A stretch of 64,000 nt of DNA, taken from Burkholderiales bacterium (GTDB lineage Bacteria > Pseudomonadota > Gammaproteobacteria > Burkholderiales > Burkholderiaceae_C). The stretch lies in NCBI GenBank assembly GCA_016213325.1, contig JACRAY010000007.1, positions 124,001-188,000 of the forward strand, given 5' to 3'. Below are positions 44,318 through 52,744 of the stretch, piece after piece. Positions within the stretch are counted from its first letter, which is position 1, and each line of letters begins with the position of its first letter. A program made the position numbers and the translations under genes. Under the pieces are notes generated by a model. It ran no database searches and was not told the origin of the DNA. It saw only the letters and a list, made by a program, of their open reading frames with translations.

Positions 44318-46090
44318 GTGGCAAGCGTCAACATAACATCAATTCGCTTCTGGAACTTTAAGTCGCTCCGGAACTATGTCCTCTCGATTCAGGACATGAA
44401 TGTCCTCGTTGGCCCCAATAACTCTGGGAAGTCGACGATCATCAGCGCACTTCGCATTCTAGAAGTGGCCCTTCGAAGGGCGAGAAGCAAGAATGCGGAA
44501 CGTGTTCGCATACCTGCTGGTCGGTACGGCTATGGCCATCACTTATCCCTAAACCAGCTAAGTGTCTCGCTAGAGAACGTCGCAACGGACTACAACTCGG
44601 AAGACAGCCAGATCGAATTTCGTCTTTCAAACCGCAACAAGTTGCACTTGTACTTTCCGTCCGATGGTGGTTGCACCCTGTACTGGGAAACCGAAGGCAC
44701 TGCCGTCACTACCGCAGGGAGGTTCGTCACAGCGTTCCCCATCTCAGTTCAAGTCGTCCCGGTTCTGGGCCCTCTCGAGCACAATGAGGCGTACGTTACC
44801 GAGGAAACTGTGCGAGAGTCGCTGAGCACTCATCGGGCGAGTCGTCACTTTCGGAACTACTGGCGTTATTATCCTGAGGGGTGGCAGCTGTTCGCCGACA
44901 TGATCGAAGCCACTTGGTCGGGAATGAAGATTCAACGCCCTGAGCTTCACGTTACGAGCAAGCAACTCACCATGTTCGTTTCGGAAGACCGGATTGATCG
45001 CGAGATCTACTGGGCGGGATTTGGGTTTCAGGTGTGGTGCCAGCTCCTCACCCACATTTCTCGTGCATCCGGAACGACCCTGCTCGCGATCGATGAGCCT
45101 GAGATCTATCTGCACCCGGACGTTCAGCGGCAACTCCTTGCGATCCTGCGCGGGTTAGAAGCGGACGTTCTGCTGGCGACACACTCGGTGGAGATCATCA
45201 GCGAGGCAGATCCTGCCGAACTACTCTTGGTTCAGAAGGGCAAGCAGTCTGCACAGCGCCTTCGGGACGTGGAGGGAATGCAGGCTGCGCTTCAATCCAT
45301 CGGTTCTGCGCACAACGTCGCACTGGCGCAGTTGGCTCGTACCAAGAAGATTATCTTTGTTGAGGGGTTAGATGATTTCCGTACTCTGCGTCGCTTCGCC
45401 AAGCTGATCGGGCGGACAGAGCTTGCAGCCGGATCTGATTTAACGGCCTTTGAGTCTGGAGGATTTTCTTCATGGGAACGCATCCGGTCTTTCGCTTGGG
45501 GGGTGAAGCGAGCGATCGACGCAAAGATCAAGATGTTCGCGGTTTATGACCGCGACTATCATTGTCAAGAGGAAATTTCGGCAATCTCGACGGAGCTGAT
45601 GAAGGAGTTGACTGACGCAGTGATTCTCGAACGCAAAGAGATGGAAAACTACCTACTTCAAGTTGACGTTCTTCAGAGGACGCTCGACAAGCAGCTTGCG
45701 GCACGTAACAAGCGTCTGGGCACAAGTGTCAGCGCGTCGAAGAGGGTCGAAAACTACTTGCTAGAGATTACGGACAAAGAACGCATCGATGCGCAGTCAC
45801 AGTACCTTGCCAAGAAGCTGACCTTTCACAAAGGTTCGCACATCGATCATAGTACGCTTAGCAAGCAAGTGATGCAGCACTTTGAAGAAACCTGGAAAGC
45901 GCTTCCCACAAGACTCCAGATCGTTCCCGGAAAAACTGTGCTTCGCGCGCTTCGAGAAGCAATACAGACGGATGTGGGAGTGAATTTGACTGACGTGCAG
46001 ATCATCGACGAGTTCACTCCGTCGGAGGTGCCAAGCGATCTTCTTTCGTTGTTAGCCCGTCTGGACACTTTCAGATGCGAGGACACGTAG
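44318..46090 (+). CDS. AAA ATPase-TOPRIM protein (OLD/DUF4435-like), candidate defence gene
   Basis: This 590-residue protein joins an N-terminal SMC/ABC-type ATPase to a C-terminal TOPRIM-like domain. Residues 32-40 form Walker A GPNNSGKST; Walker B LLAIDEPEIYLHPD lies near 257-270 and the switch His in ATHS near 287. The C-terminal part has FVEGLDD (near 347), AVYDRDYH (near 407) and ERKEMENYLL (near 437), spaced like OLD nucleases and DUF4435 (AriB-type) proteins. It begins at GTG after an AGAGGG site. Base composition is clearly lower in GC than the host, suggesting transfer. The combination suggests an anti-phage effector; this is inference. Confidence 0.78.
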   Translation: MASVNITSIRFWNFKSLRNYVLSIQDMNVLVGPNNSGKSTIISALRILEVALRRARSKNAERVRIPAGRYGYGHHLSLNQLSVSLENVATDYNSEDSQIEFRLSNRNKLHLYFPSDGGCTLYWETEGTAVTTAGRFVTAFPISVQVVPVLGPLEHNEAYVTEETVRESLSTHRASRHFRNYWRYYPEGWQLFADMIEATWSGMKIQRPELHVTSKQLTMFVSEDRIDREIYWAGFGFQVWCQLLTHISRASGTTLLAIDEPEIYLHPDVQRQLLAILRGLEADVLLATHSVEIISEADPAELLLVQKGKQSAQRLRDVEGMQAALQSIGSAHNVALAQLARTKKIIFVEGLDDFRTLRRFAKLIGRTELAAGSDLTAFESGGFSSWERIRSFAWGVKRAIDAKIKMFAVYDRDYHCQEEISAISTELMKELTDAVILERKEMENYLLQVDVLQRTLDKQLAARNKRLGTSVSASKRVENYLLEITDKERIDAQSQYLAKKLTFHKGSHIDHSTLSKQVMQHFEETWKALPTRLQIVPGKTVLRALREAIQTDVGVNLTDVQIIDEFTPSEVPSDLLSLLARLDTFRCEDT

Positions 46091-46202
46091 ATTGTCCGCC
46101 GCGTCGCAGGCTGAGCACGGGAGCATGTCAATTGCGCCGAAATGTAGGTGTGTCCAATGGCAATGCCCATACTGGAATTGACTGGCCAACCACGGCAATC
46201 CA

Positions 46203-46958
46203 ATGACAACAAGGAAGCGACATTCATCGAATACCCAGGTAGCCTCGGTAGGAGATTTGCTGAAAGTCGTCGTGAACTTGACCGACGACGCAGACGGCGA
46301 GCTGATGTTCCGGGGTCAAAGCCGGGACTGGCCGCTTCTGCCAGCAATCGGCCGGTTTCCGTGTCGTGAACTCGCCGAGAACTGGAGGGCCTTCCACGAA
46401 CGGGTGATAGAACGCTTCTTGCGATCAGGTGCACCTTACTTCTCCTCGACACCGTCGAGTGACGTGGAGAGATGGGTCTTTGCTCAACATCACGGAGTTC
46501 CCACACGGCTCTTAGACACGGCACTGAATCCCTTAAAGGCTATGCACTTTGCCGTCAGTGACCCGCGCGAAGACCAGTACGACGGGGTGCTATGGGTGTT
46601 CGCATATAACGGTTGGCGGGAGGACCTAGATGAGAAGTACAAGAATTTCTGGGATTCTGAAATTACTCCGTTCTTGCCTGCGCAGATACACCCTCGACTG
46701 ACTGCTCAGGAGGGTGCGTTCATCTGCTATCCGTTGCCCGGAAACTCGGACCCGTTGCCAGCTTTGGACCAGCTTCCGGCCTCTTACCGCGGGGTCGAGG
46801 GTATTCGATGTCACAAATTCACGATCCCTGCGGCGAGCAAGCGCCGCATGCGGCTTGAGATCCGAATGCTGGGTGCAAGATACTCTCTCCTGTTCCCGGA
46901 CTTGGATGGAGTTGCGCGAGAGATAACGCTGGAGTTGCTCGAAGGGAACCTAAGGTGA
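46203..46958 (+). CDS. FRG-domain protein
   Basis: This 251-residue protein carries an FRG domain: LMFRGQSRDWPLLPAIGR (near residues 33-50) gives the F-R-G signature, followed by WVFAQHHGVPTRLLDTALNPL (near 90-110) and FAVSDP. FRG proteins are common in mobile and defence loci; their activity is not settled. It follows the ATPase-TOPRIM gene by 112 bases in the same orientation and shares its low-GC composition, so the two probably arrived together. The ATG has only a weak ribosome site. Confidence 0.8.
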   Translation: MTTRKRHSSNTQVASVGDLLKVVVNLTDDADGELMFRGQSRDWPLLPAIGRFPCRELAENWRAFHERVIERFLRSGAPYFSSTPSSDVERWVFAQHHGVPTRLLDTALNPLKAMHFAVSDPREDQYDGVLWVFAYNGWREDLDEKYKNFWDSEITPFLPAQIHPRLTAQEGAFICYPLPGNSDPLPALDQLPASYRGVEGIRCHKFTIPAASKRRMRLEIRMLGARYSLLFPDLDGVAREITLELLEGNLR

Positions 46959-47107
46959 GACTTAGCAAGTGGCCGCCCAACGGCAGTGTGCATCGCAGGG
47001 AGAGTCGAAATGCACCCTAGCACACTTCTTCAGGAAGGACGCTTCGCGGCGTGCGACTACTTCCTGCGTGATCCGAGCGCGCCGGTCAACTTCACATTGG
47101 TGCTCAC

Positions 47108-47589
47108 GTGCGTGCGCTGCTTGCATTGATCTGGCTGCTTGCACATGGATATGCGCTCGCGACGGCGCAGATTCCCGACAGCATCGTTGTCGATGGGCAA
47201 GACAGCCAGATGTTCTCGGAGCCGCTGTTCCCCTACCTGCGCGACAACAAGGAGTCCTCGTGGCCCTGATGAAGCGCGCCAGCCAACGCTGTTCAGCTTC
47301 GTGGCGCGGCTACCGGGCGAAGTGGGAGGTTCGCGAAGGCCAGCTTCTCCTGCTGTCGCTGCACGCCAATCCGTGCAACAATGACCCGCCCGAAGTGCCC
47401 TTGTCCGAGCTGTTTCCCGGCGCATCCCCGCCGATTGCCGCGACCTGGTTTACGGGCACGCTCAGGATCCCGCAGGGCAAGATGGTCGAGTACGTCCACA
47501 TGGGCTACCAGTCCCGACACGAACGCTACCTCCTGCTCTCCATGCAAGGCGGGGTCGTCACGAGCAGGCGCGTCGAGGAAGCCAAGTGA
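47108..47589 (+). pseudogene. frameshifted exported protein gene (two fragments)
   Basis: Two overlapping reading frames look like halves of one protein. The first (47108-47269, GTG start) has a signal peptide and ends QIPDSIVVDGQDSQMF..FPYLRDNKESSWP; the second (47269-47589) continues with SASWRGYRAKWEVREGQLLLL and ends TGTLRIPQGKMVEYVHMGYQSRHERYLLL. I recall a family in which these two parts are contiguous. The join is an ATG overlapping the TGA, so either a frameshift mutation or programmed coupling is possible; decay is favoured in this island-like stretch. Confidence 0.55.
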
Positions 47590-47605
47590 CGGCGGGCGTT
47601 TGAGA

Positions 47606-48130
47606 ATGCGCCGGCGCACCTTGGTCATGGGCGCAGCGGCGCTGCTGCCACTGGCCGCCCACGCGCAGGCGCTCGACGCGCCCAACGTCATCCCGATCTC
47701 GCCGCTGCTGGTCACTTCCGGCCAGCCGCCCGAGCAGGCGTTGAAGCGCCTGTCGGCCTACGGCTTCCAGGCCGTGGTGTACCTTGCTCCGGGCAACGTG
47801 TCGACGGCCGTCCCGGCCGAAGCCGGGCTGCTCGCTGCGCAGGGCATCGAGTTCGTCCATATCCCCATCCCGTTCGGCAGCCCCGACGCATCGCACCTCC
47901 AGGCCTTCTACGCGGCGCTCGACAGGCTGAAGGACCGCAAGGTGCTCGTCCACTGCGAGATCAACATGCGGGCCTCGGCCCTGGTGTTCCTGTATCGCAC
48001 GGTCCAGCTGCGCGAGGACCCCGACAATGCCTACGAATCGGTCATCCGCATCTGGTCGCCGCGGGGCGTGTGGCGCCGGCTGGTCGTGCAGGAACTGGCC
48101 GCCCACCACATCGCATTCGAGCCATACTGA
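47606..48130 (+). CDS. exported protein tyrosine phosphatase-like protein
   Basis: This 174-residue protein has a signal peptide (about 1-21, cut near AHAQA) and a dual-specificity-phosphatase-like fold: TSGQPPEQALKRLSAYGFQAVVYLAP at the start and a P-loop-like VLVHCEINMRASALVF near residue 112. The loop is CX4R rather than the classical CX5R, which is a feature I remember for this family, so phosphatase activity is uncertain. It follows the frameshifted gene by 16 bases. Confidence 0.72.
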   Translation: MRRRTLVMGAAALLPLAAHAQALDAPNVIPISPLLVTSGQPPEQALKRLSAYGFQAVVYLAPGNVSTAVPAEAGLLAAQGIEFVHIPIPFGSPDASHLQAFYAALDRLKDRKVLVHCEINMRASALVFLYRTVQLREDPDNAYESVIRIWSPRGVWRRLVVQELAAHHIAFEPY

Positions 48131-48135
48131 GGGGC

Positions 48136-48387
48136 ATGGAATCGCTGTTGAACGCATTGCAATGGCCTGCCATGGTCGTCACCCTCGTTGCCGCGTGGCT
48201 GGTCGCCTCCCAGGGCAAGGCCAGGCGCCAGTGGGGCTTCTGGTGCTTCATCGCCAGCAACGTGTTGTGGGCCATCTGGGGCTGGCACGACGGCGCGTAC
48301 GCGCTCATCGCGCTGCAGGTGGGGCTGTTCGTGCTCAACCTGCGCGGCGCGCGCAAGAACGACCCGCAGCCCGCGGGCCACGGGTGA
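48136..48387 (+). CDS. small integral membrane protein
   Basis: This 83-residue protein has about three hydrophobic segments (near residues 8-24, 33-49 and 51-68), with Trp-rich sequence WGFWCFIASNVLWAIWGWHDGAY. It resembles small PnuC-like or unknown membrane proteins. The ATG has a TGAGGGGC site and begins 5 bases after the phosphatase-like gene, suggesting cotranscription. Function is unknown. Confidence 0.7.
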   Translation: MESLLNALQWPAMVVTLVAAWLVASQGKARRQWGFWCFIASNVLWAIWGWHDGAYALIALQVGLFVLNLRGARKNDPQPAGHG

Positions 48388-48396
48388 CAGGGACCC

Positions 48397-48843
48397 TCAC
48401 TTCGCCTGGATGCGGTGCAGGTAGTCCATCAGCGCCACGACCCGCGCGCGGACGAACATCTCCATGTCGTAGTTCATGTCGCCGTAGTACTCCGCGGCAC
48501 GGGTGCCTTCCGCGTTGTAGGCGTTCCCCCAGACCGGCATGTCGCGGTCGCCATGGCCCTTGACGACGGCACGCCCGTCGATCACCTCGTAGACTTGTCC
48601 CGCCGGGAACACCCCGGCGTTCTTCTTCGCCAGGACCGTCAGGTCGGCCGGCGCCTTCTTCATGAAGTCGGCCATGCCGCCGGTGCCGCGCGCGTCGCTG
48701 CCGTGGCACACGGCGCACTTCTCCATGTATTCGGCCCTGCCGATGTCCACCTTGCCCTTGCCCTTGGCCGGTCCGGCCGCGGCCGCCGGTAACGCGGCCA
48801 GCAGGGCGGCACAGCCCAGGATAGCCAGATACGTGCGTCTCAT
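48397..48843 (-). CDS. cytochrome c (single heme)
   Basis: This 148-residue protein has a signal peptide (about 1-23) and a single heme site CAVCH near residue 43. A Met in DMPVWGNAYN near residue 102 is a likely axial ligand. It is a periplasmic class I-type cytochrome c of unknown electron partner. A GAAGGAGAAACGCC leader with a clear ribosome site precedes the ATG, and an FNR-like box lies 65 bases upstream, suggesting use under low oxygen. Confidence 0.88.
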   Translation of the reverse strand: MRRTYLAILGCAALLAALPAAAAGPAKGKGKVDIGRAEYMEKCAVCHGSDARGTGGMADFMKKAPADLTVLAKKNAGVFPAGQVYEVIDGRAVVKGHGDRDMPVWGNAYNAEGTRAAEYYGDMNYDMEMFVRARVVALMDYLHRIQAK

Positions 48844-48901
48844 GGCGTTTCTCCTTCAGGAAAGTCCTGGGGGCATTCTGTGCCGCGGCGGCCGGCGTTT
48901 C

Positions 48902-48915
48902 TTGATGGCCGTCAA
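48902..48915 (-). promoter_or_regulatory. FNR-like site upstream of cytochrome c gene
   Basis: On the plus strand the site reads TTGATGGCCGTCAA; leftward it is TTGACGGCCATCAA. A CAGAAT hexamer follows leftward after 21 bases, giving a class II layout and a leader of about 24 bases with a normal ribosome site. It lies between the divergent cytochrome and TfoX-N genes. Confidence 0.55.
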
Positions 48916-48943
48916 GTTTCGTCAGTGGCGGCATACTGCGGCG

Positions 48944-49276
48944 ATGGCCTCCCATCCCGACACCGTCCAGTACGTGGCCGACCAGGCCGGACTGGGCGGC
49001 GACCTCACCTACAAGCGCATGTTCGGTGAGTACGCGCTGTACGTCAAAGGCAAGGTGGTCGCGTTCGTCTGCGACGACCAGTTGTTCCTGAAGCCGACCC
49101 CCGAGGGCCGCGCGCTGCTGGGCACCGTGACCGAAGCCCCGCCCTACCCGGGCGGCAAAGACTGGTTCCTGCTGACGCGCGAACTCGACGACCGCAACGC
49201 GCTGCGGCAGGTCTTGCTCAAGACGTACGAGGTGCTGCCCGAGCCGAAGCCGAAGAAGCCGAAGAAGAAGGGCTAA
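48944..49276 (+). CDS. TfoX N-terminal-domain protein
   Basis: This 110-residue protein matches the TfoX/Sxy N-terminal domain: the YKRMFGEYALYVKGKVVAFVCDD core near residue 18 is characteristic. Only this domain is present, so it is shorter than full Sxy competence activators; stand-alone forms are of unknown function. The tail is Lys/Pro-rich (PKPKKPKKKG). A weak ribosome site precedes the ATG; an upstream ATG overlaps the FNR-like box and is less likely. Confidence 0.82.
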   Translation: MASHPDTVQYVADQAGLGGDLTYKRMFGEYALYVKGKVVAFVCDDQLFLKPTPEGRALLGTVTEAPPYPGGKDWFLLTRELDDRNALRQVLLKTYEVLPEPKPKKPKKKG

Positions 49277-49284
49277 ACCTGTGT

Positions 49285-49307
49285 GGTGGGCAGCAGAGCT
49301 GCCCACC
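49285..49307. repeat. palindrome between convergent tfoX-like and metE-like genes
   Basis: GGTGGGCAG and CTGCCCACC pair perfectly around a CAGAG loop. It ends directly at the stop codon of the metE-like gene. It may terminate transcription from both sides (there is no T-run) or be a member of the TAGGGTGGGC-type intergenic repeats; the same core occurs in the korA element. Confidence 0.55.
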
Positions 49308-50330
49308 CTAGTTGTATTCCGCGCGAAGCATCTTCGCCGCCAGCACCATGTTCGCGAGCTTGCCCTGCGCCGAATCGCGCGGCAGGTACTTCATGCCGCA
49401 GTCGGGCGCCAGGATCGCCTGCTGGGGCTCGATGTGCTGCAGGGCCTTGCGGATGCGGCCCGCGATGACTTCGGGCGACTCCACGGCGGGGTCGTCGAGG
49501 TTCAGGCAGCCCACGAGCACCTGCTTGCCGCCCAGTTCCCTCAGCACGCTCGTGTCCAGGTTCGATTGCGCCGTCTCGATCGACACCTGCTTGCACTTGC
49601 AACCCGCCAGTTCCGGCAGGAAGGAGTAGCCGCTGGGCCGCGAGTGGATGATCGCGGCATAGCCGAAACAGATGTGCACGCAGGTCGTTCCCTGCACGCC
49701 TTCGAGCGCGCGGTTCAGTGCCGCCAGGCCATACTGGCGCGCCTTCTCGGGACGCGCCTGCATGTAGGGCTCGTCGATCTGCACCACGTCGGCACCGGCG
49801 GCAAACAGGTCCTTGATCTCGGCGTTCACCGCGTCGGCGTAGTCGGCGGCGGCTTCCTCTTCGCTCTTGTAGAAGTCGTTCTGCGCCTGCTGCAGCATGG
49901 TGAACGGCCCGGGCACCGTGATCTTGGTCATGCGCGTCGTGTGGCGCTTCAGGAACTTCAGGTCCTCCACTTCCACCGCGTGCCTGCGCCTGATCCGGCC
50001 CACGATGCGCGGCACAGGGTTCGGGTGGCCCGAGCGGTCCAGCGCGCTGCCGGGGTTGTCGAGGTCCACGCCTTCCAGCGCGGTAGCAAAGCGGTTGGAG
50101 TAGCTCTCGCGCCGGATCTCGCCGTCGGACACGATGTCGAGCCCCGCCTCTTCCTGGAAGCGGATCGCAAGCAGCGTCGCGTCGTCCTGCGCCTGCGCGA
50201 GGTAGGGCTCGGGGATGCGCCACAGCTCGCGTGCGCGCACGCGCGGCGGGAAGCGGCCGGCGAGCTTGGCGCGGTCGATCAGCCATTCGGGCTGGGGGAA
50301 GCTGCCGACGATGGTGGTGGGGAACAGCAT
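49308..50330 (-). CDS. MetE-like cobalamin-independent methyltransferase domain protein
   Basis: This 340-residue protein corresponds to the C-terminal catalytic barrel of MetE. The zinc-site features are VQIDEP, HICFGYA (His and Cys ligands) and LAPDCGMKYLPR (last Cys ligand). The N-terminal half of MetE is missing, as in archaeal-type and specialised methyltransferases. It is the last gene of a catabolic/uptake operon, so transfer of a methyl group from a methylated substrate is possible; simple methionine synthesis is less likely without partner genes. The ATG with GAAGGAGACATC is chosen. Confidence 0.82.
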   Translation of the reverse strand: MLFPTTIVGSFPQPEWLIDRAKLAGRFPPRVRARELWRIPEPYLAQAQDDATLLAIRFQEEAGLDIVSDGEIRRESYSNRFATALEGVDLDNPGSALDRSGHPNPVPRIVGRIRRRHAVEVEDLKFLKRHTTRMTKITVPGPFTMLQQAQNDFYKSEEEAAADYADAVNAEIKDLFAAGADVVQIDEPYMQARPEKARQYGLAALNRALEGVQGTTCVHICFGYAAIIHSRPSGYSFLPELAGCKCKQVSIETAQSNLDTSVLRELGGKQVLVGCLNLDDPAVESPEVIAGRIRKALQHIEPQQAILAPDCGMKYLPRDSAQGKLANMVLAAKMLRAEYN

Positions 50331-50343
50331 GTCGATGTCTCCT

Positions 50344-51051
50344 TCACGAAACGCCAAGATAAGCCTGCCGTATCTCCGGCCGCTGCATCAATTCGTCGGG
50401 CACACCCTCGGCCACGATGCGCCCCAGCTCCAGCACGCACGCACGATGCGACACACGCATCGCCATGTTGACGTTCTGCTCGACCAGCACGATGGTGATG
50501 CCGCTGGCGCTGATCTTGCGGATGGCGGCGAACACGTCGGCCACCACCAGCGGCGACAGCCCGAGCGAGGGCTCGTCCAGCAGCAGCAGGCGCGGGCGCG
50601 CCATCAGCGCCCGGCCGATCGCCACCATCTGCTGCTGGCCGCCCGAGAGTTCGCCGGCCGGCGCCTCGAGCTTGGCCTTGAGCGCCGGGAACAACGCCAG
50701 CACCTGTTCCAGCGAATCGCGGCGATGTGCTCGCGAAGCCGGCAGGTAGCTGCCGATGTCGAGGTTCTCGGCCACCGACATGCCGGTGAAAAGCCTGCGG
50801 CCTTCCGGCACCAGCGCGATACCGGCCTCGCAGAAGCGGTGCGGCGCCAGCCGCGTGATGTCGCGGCCTTCCATCGTCATCGTGCCGGCGGACGGCGACA
50901 GCAGGCCCGCCATCGTGTTGACCAGCGTCGTCTTGCCCGCACCGTTGGGGCCGACGACGCACAGCAACTCGCCTGGCTTCACGGCCAGTGACAGCTCCCA
51001 CAGCGCACGCGCCTGCCCGTACGACACGTCGATGCCATGCAGTTCAAGCAT
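50344..51051 (-). CDS. livF: branched-chain-type ABC transporter ATPase LivF
   Basis: This 235-residue ATPase has Walker A GPNGAGKTT, signature LSGGQQQMVAIGRAL and Walker B LLLLDEPSLGL, the classic LivF pattern, with VLVEQNVNMA as H-loop region. It overlaps the upstream livMG gene by 8 bases. Together with LivK, LivH and LivMG it makes a complete HAAT importer, whose substrate could be an aromatic or other carboxylate because of the enzyme genes in the same operon. Confidence 0.92.
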   Translation of the reverse strand: MLELHGIDVSYGQARALWELSLAVKPGELLCVVGPNGAGKTTLVNTMAGLLSPSAGTMTMEGRDITRLAPHRFCEAGIALVPEGRRLFTGMSVAENLDIGSYLPASRAHRRDSLEQVLALFPALKAKLEAPAGELSGGQQQMVAIGRALMARPRLLLLDEPSLGLSPLVVADVFAAIRKISASGITIVLVEQNVNMAMRVSHRACVLELGRIVAEGVPDELMQRPEIRQAYLGVS

Positions 51052-52744
51052 GCACCACTCCCAGGTACGCGCTCATCACGGCGTCGCTGCGCATCACTTC
51101 GCGCGGCGCGCCTTCGGCCAGCATCGCGCCCTGGTCGAACACGACGATGCGGTCGGTGAGCGCCATCACGGCGTCCATCACGTGCTCGACGAACACGATG
51201 GTGGTGCCCTGGCCGCGGATGCGCTTGATCAGCTCGCAGGCCGACTGGATCTCCGCCGGGGTCAGGCCGCACAGCACTTCGTCCAGCAGCAGCAGGCGCG
51301 GCCGCGACGCCAGCGCACGGGCGAGCTCGAGGAACTTGCGCTGGTGCAGGTTCAGCTCGCCGGGCAGCGCATTGGCCTTGTCGGCCAGGCCGGTGAAGTG
51401 CAGCCACCTCATCGCTTCGGCGCGGTCCATGCCGCCCGCGTACATGGCGGCCACGGCCACGTTGTCCAGCACGGTCATCTGCGAGAAGGGGCGCGGGATC
51501 TGGTAGGTGCGCGCGATGCCGGCACGCGCGATGCGGTGCGCGGGCCAGCCCGAGATGTCGCGGCCGTCCAGCAGCACTTCGCCGCCGTCGGCGTGGAAAT
51601 GGCCGCTGACGACGTTGATGAAGGTGGACTTGCCCGAGCCGTTGGGGCCGAGCAGGCCGAGGATCTCGCCCTGGCGGACTTCGAGGGTGACGTTGGAGAG
51701 GGCTTTCAGGCCGCGGAAGGATTTGGACAGGCCGGTGACTTGAAGCAGGACCGTGCCGCTCGCGCCCCCACCCTGGGCCTCCCCCAGAGGGGGAGGGGGT
51801 TCTTTCGCTGGGAGGGGGGCTGTCCAGCGCCGCAAACCCATGACTCCTAGTGGCATGAACAGGATCCCCACCACCAGCACCGCCCCGATGACCCCCTTGC
51901 CCAGCACCGCGTACTTGCCGCCCGTGAACGCATACAGCAGCCCCGTGATCAGGATCGCCCCCAGCATCGGTCCCGCCCAGTGCCTGGTGCCGCCGAGGAT
52001 GCTCATGAGCACCACCGTCAGCGGCACCGTGATGTTGAAGACCTCGCTGGTCGTCACGTACGACACGAAGAGCGCGTGGATGCCGCCGGCCAGCCCCGCC
52101 AGCGCGCAAGAGATCGCCAGCGCGCCCAGCTTCCAGCGGTACGTGGGCACGCCCATCACCTCCGCAGCGTCTTCGTCGTCGTGGATCGCGAACAGGCCCG
52201 TGCCGAACTTCGAATGGCGAACCGCCCACGACACCAGCAGCGTCACCGCGGCGGCCGCCAGCATCATGATGTAGAGGCTGGACGTCGCCGTCGGCCCGAG
52301 CTTGGGCACCGGCACCGCATTGAGGTACACGCCCGGCCCGCCGTCGATGCGCGTGTTGCCGACGATGGTGGCCAGCACGAAAGTGACGGCCAGCGTGAGC
52401 AGCGCGAACAGTTCGCCGCGCACACCCTTCACGCGGAATGCGACGGCTCCCACGCCCACGCCGATCAGCGCCGCCACCAGTGCGGCAATCGGCAGCGTCC
52501 ACAGGAAGGCCCAGCCGAAGGTGACTGCCAGCGTCGCCGCCGTGTACAGGCCGGCGCCGTGGAACGCCCCGTGGCCGAACGAGAAGTAGCCCGCGTAGCC
52601 GGACAGGATGTTCCACGAGGTCGCCAGCACGACCCAGTAGAAGACGAGGTACAGGAAGGACTGGTAGAACGCCGGCAGCCCGACGAAGGGCACCAGCGCC
52701 AGCAGGGCCGCGCCCGCCACGATCGCAGCCGGCGCGCGCTTCAC
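51044..52744 (-). CDS. fused LivM permease - LivG ATPase
   Basis: This 566-residue protein has an N-terminal LivM permease (about 1-310, eight or so hydrophobic segments, GYAGYFSFGHGAFHGAG near residue 48) and a C-terminal LivG ATPase (about 330-566; Walker A GPNGSGKST, Walker B LLLLDEVLCGL). In place of LSGGQ the signature is LNLHQRKFLELARAL, which I recall from this LivG subgroup. It starts at GTG in a GTGA overlap with livH. The linker KEPPPPLGEAQGGGASG is encoded by a GC-rich palindrome, see the repeat entry. Confidence 0.9.
   Translation of the reverse strand: MKRAPAAIVAGAALLALVPFVGLPAFYQSFLYLVFYWVVLATSWNILSGYAGYFSFGHGAFHGAGLYTAATLAVTFGWAFLWTLPIAALVAALIGVGVGAVAFRVKGVRGELFALLTLAVTFVLATIVGNTRIDGGPGVYLNAVPVPKLGPTATSSLYIMMLAAAAVTLLVSWAVRHSKFGTGLFAIHDDEDAAEVMGVPTYRWKLGALAISCALAGLAGGIHALFVSYVTTSEVFNITVPLTVVLMSILGGTRHWAGPMLGAILITGLLYAFTGGKYAVLGKGVIGAVLVVGILFMPLGVMGLRRWTAPLPAKEPPPPLGEAQGGGASGTVLLQVTGLSKSFRGLKALSNVTLEVRQGEILGLLGPNGSGKSTFINVVSGHFHADGGEVLLDGRDISGWPAHRIARAGIARTYQIPRPFSQMTVLDNVAVAAMYAGGMDRAEAMRWLHFTGLADKANALPGELNLHQRKFLELARALASRPRLLLLDEVLCGLTPAEIQSACELIKRIRGQGTTIVFVEHVMDAVMALTDRIVVFDQGAMLAEGAPREVMRSDAVMSAYLGVVHA
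51778..51796. repeat. palindrome encoding the LivM-LivG linker
   Basis: CCTCCCCC and GGGGGAGG pair around AGA, followed by further runs of G (51795-51799). The element is in frame and gives a Pro/Gly-rich linker between the permease and ATPase domains. Such CTCCCCC...GGGGGAG palindromes are usually intergenic in Burkholderiales (recollection), so the fusion may have arisen by read-through of an intergenic repeat. Confidence 0.6.

Noticed and set aside
44318..46958. Naming the ATPase-TOPRIM/FRG pair as a specific known defence system
   Set aside because: Domain resemblance to PARIS, OLD or Menshen-type loci is from memory; gene number and order do not let me assign one without a profile search.
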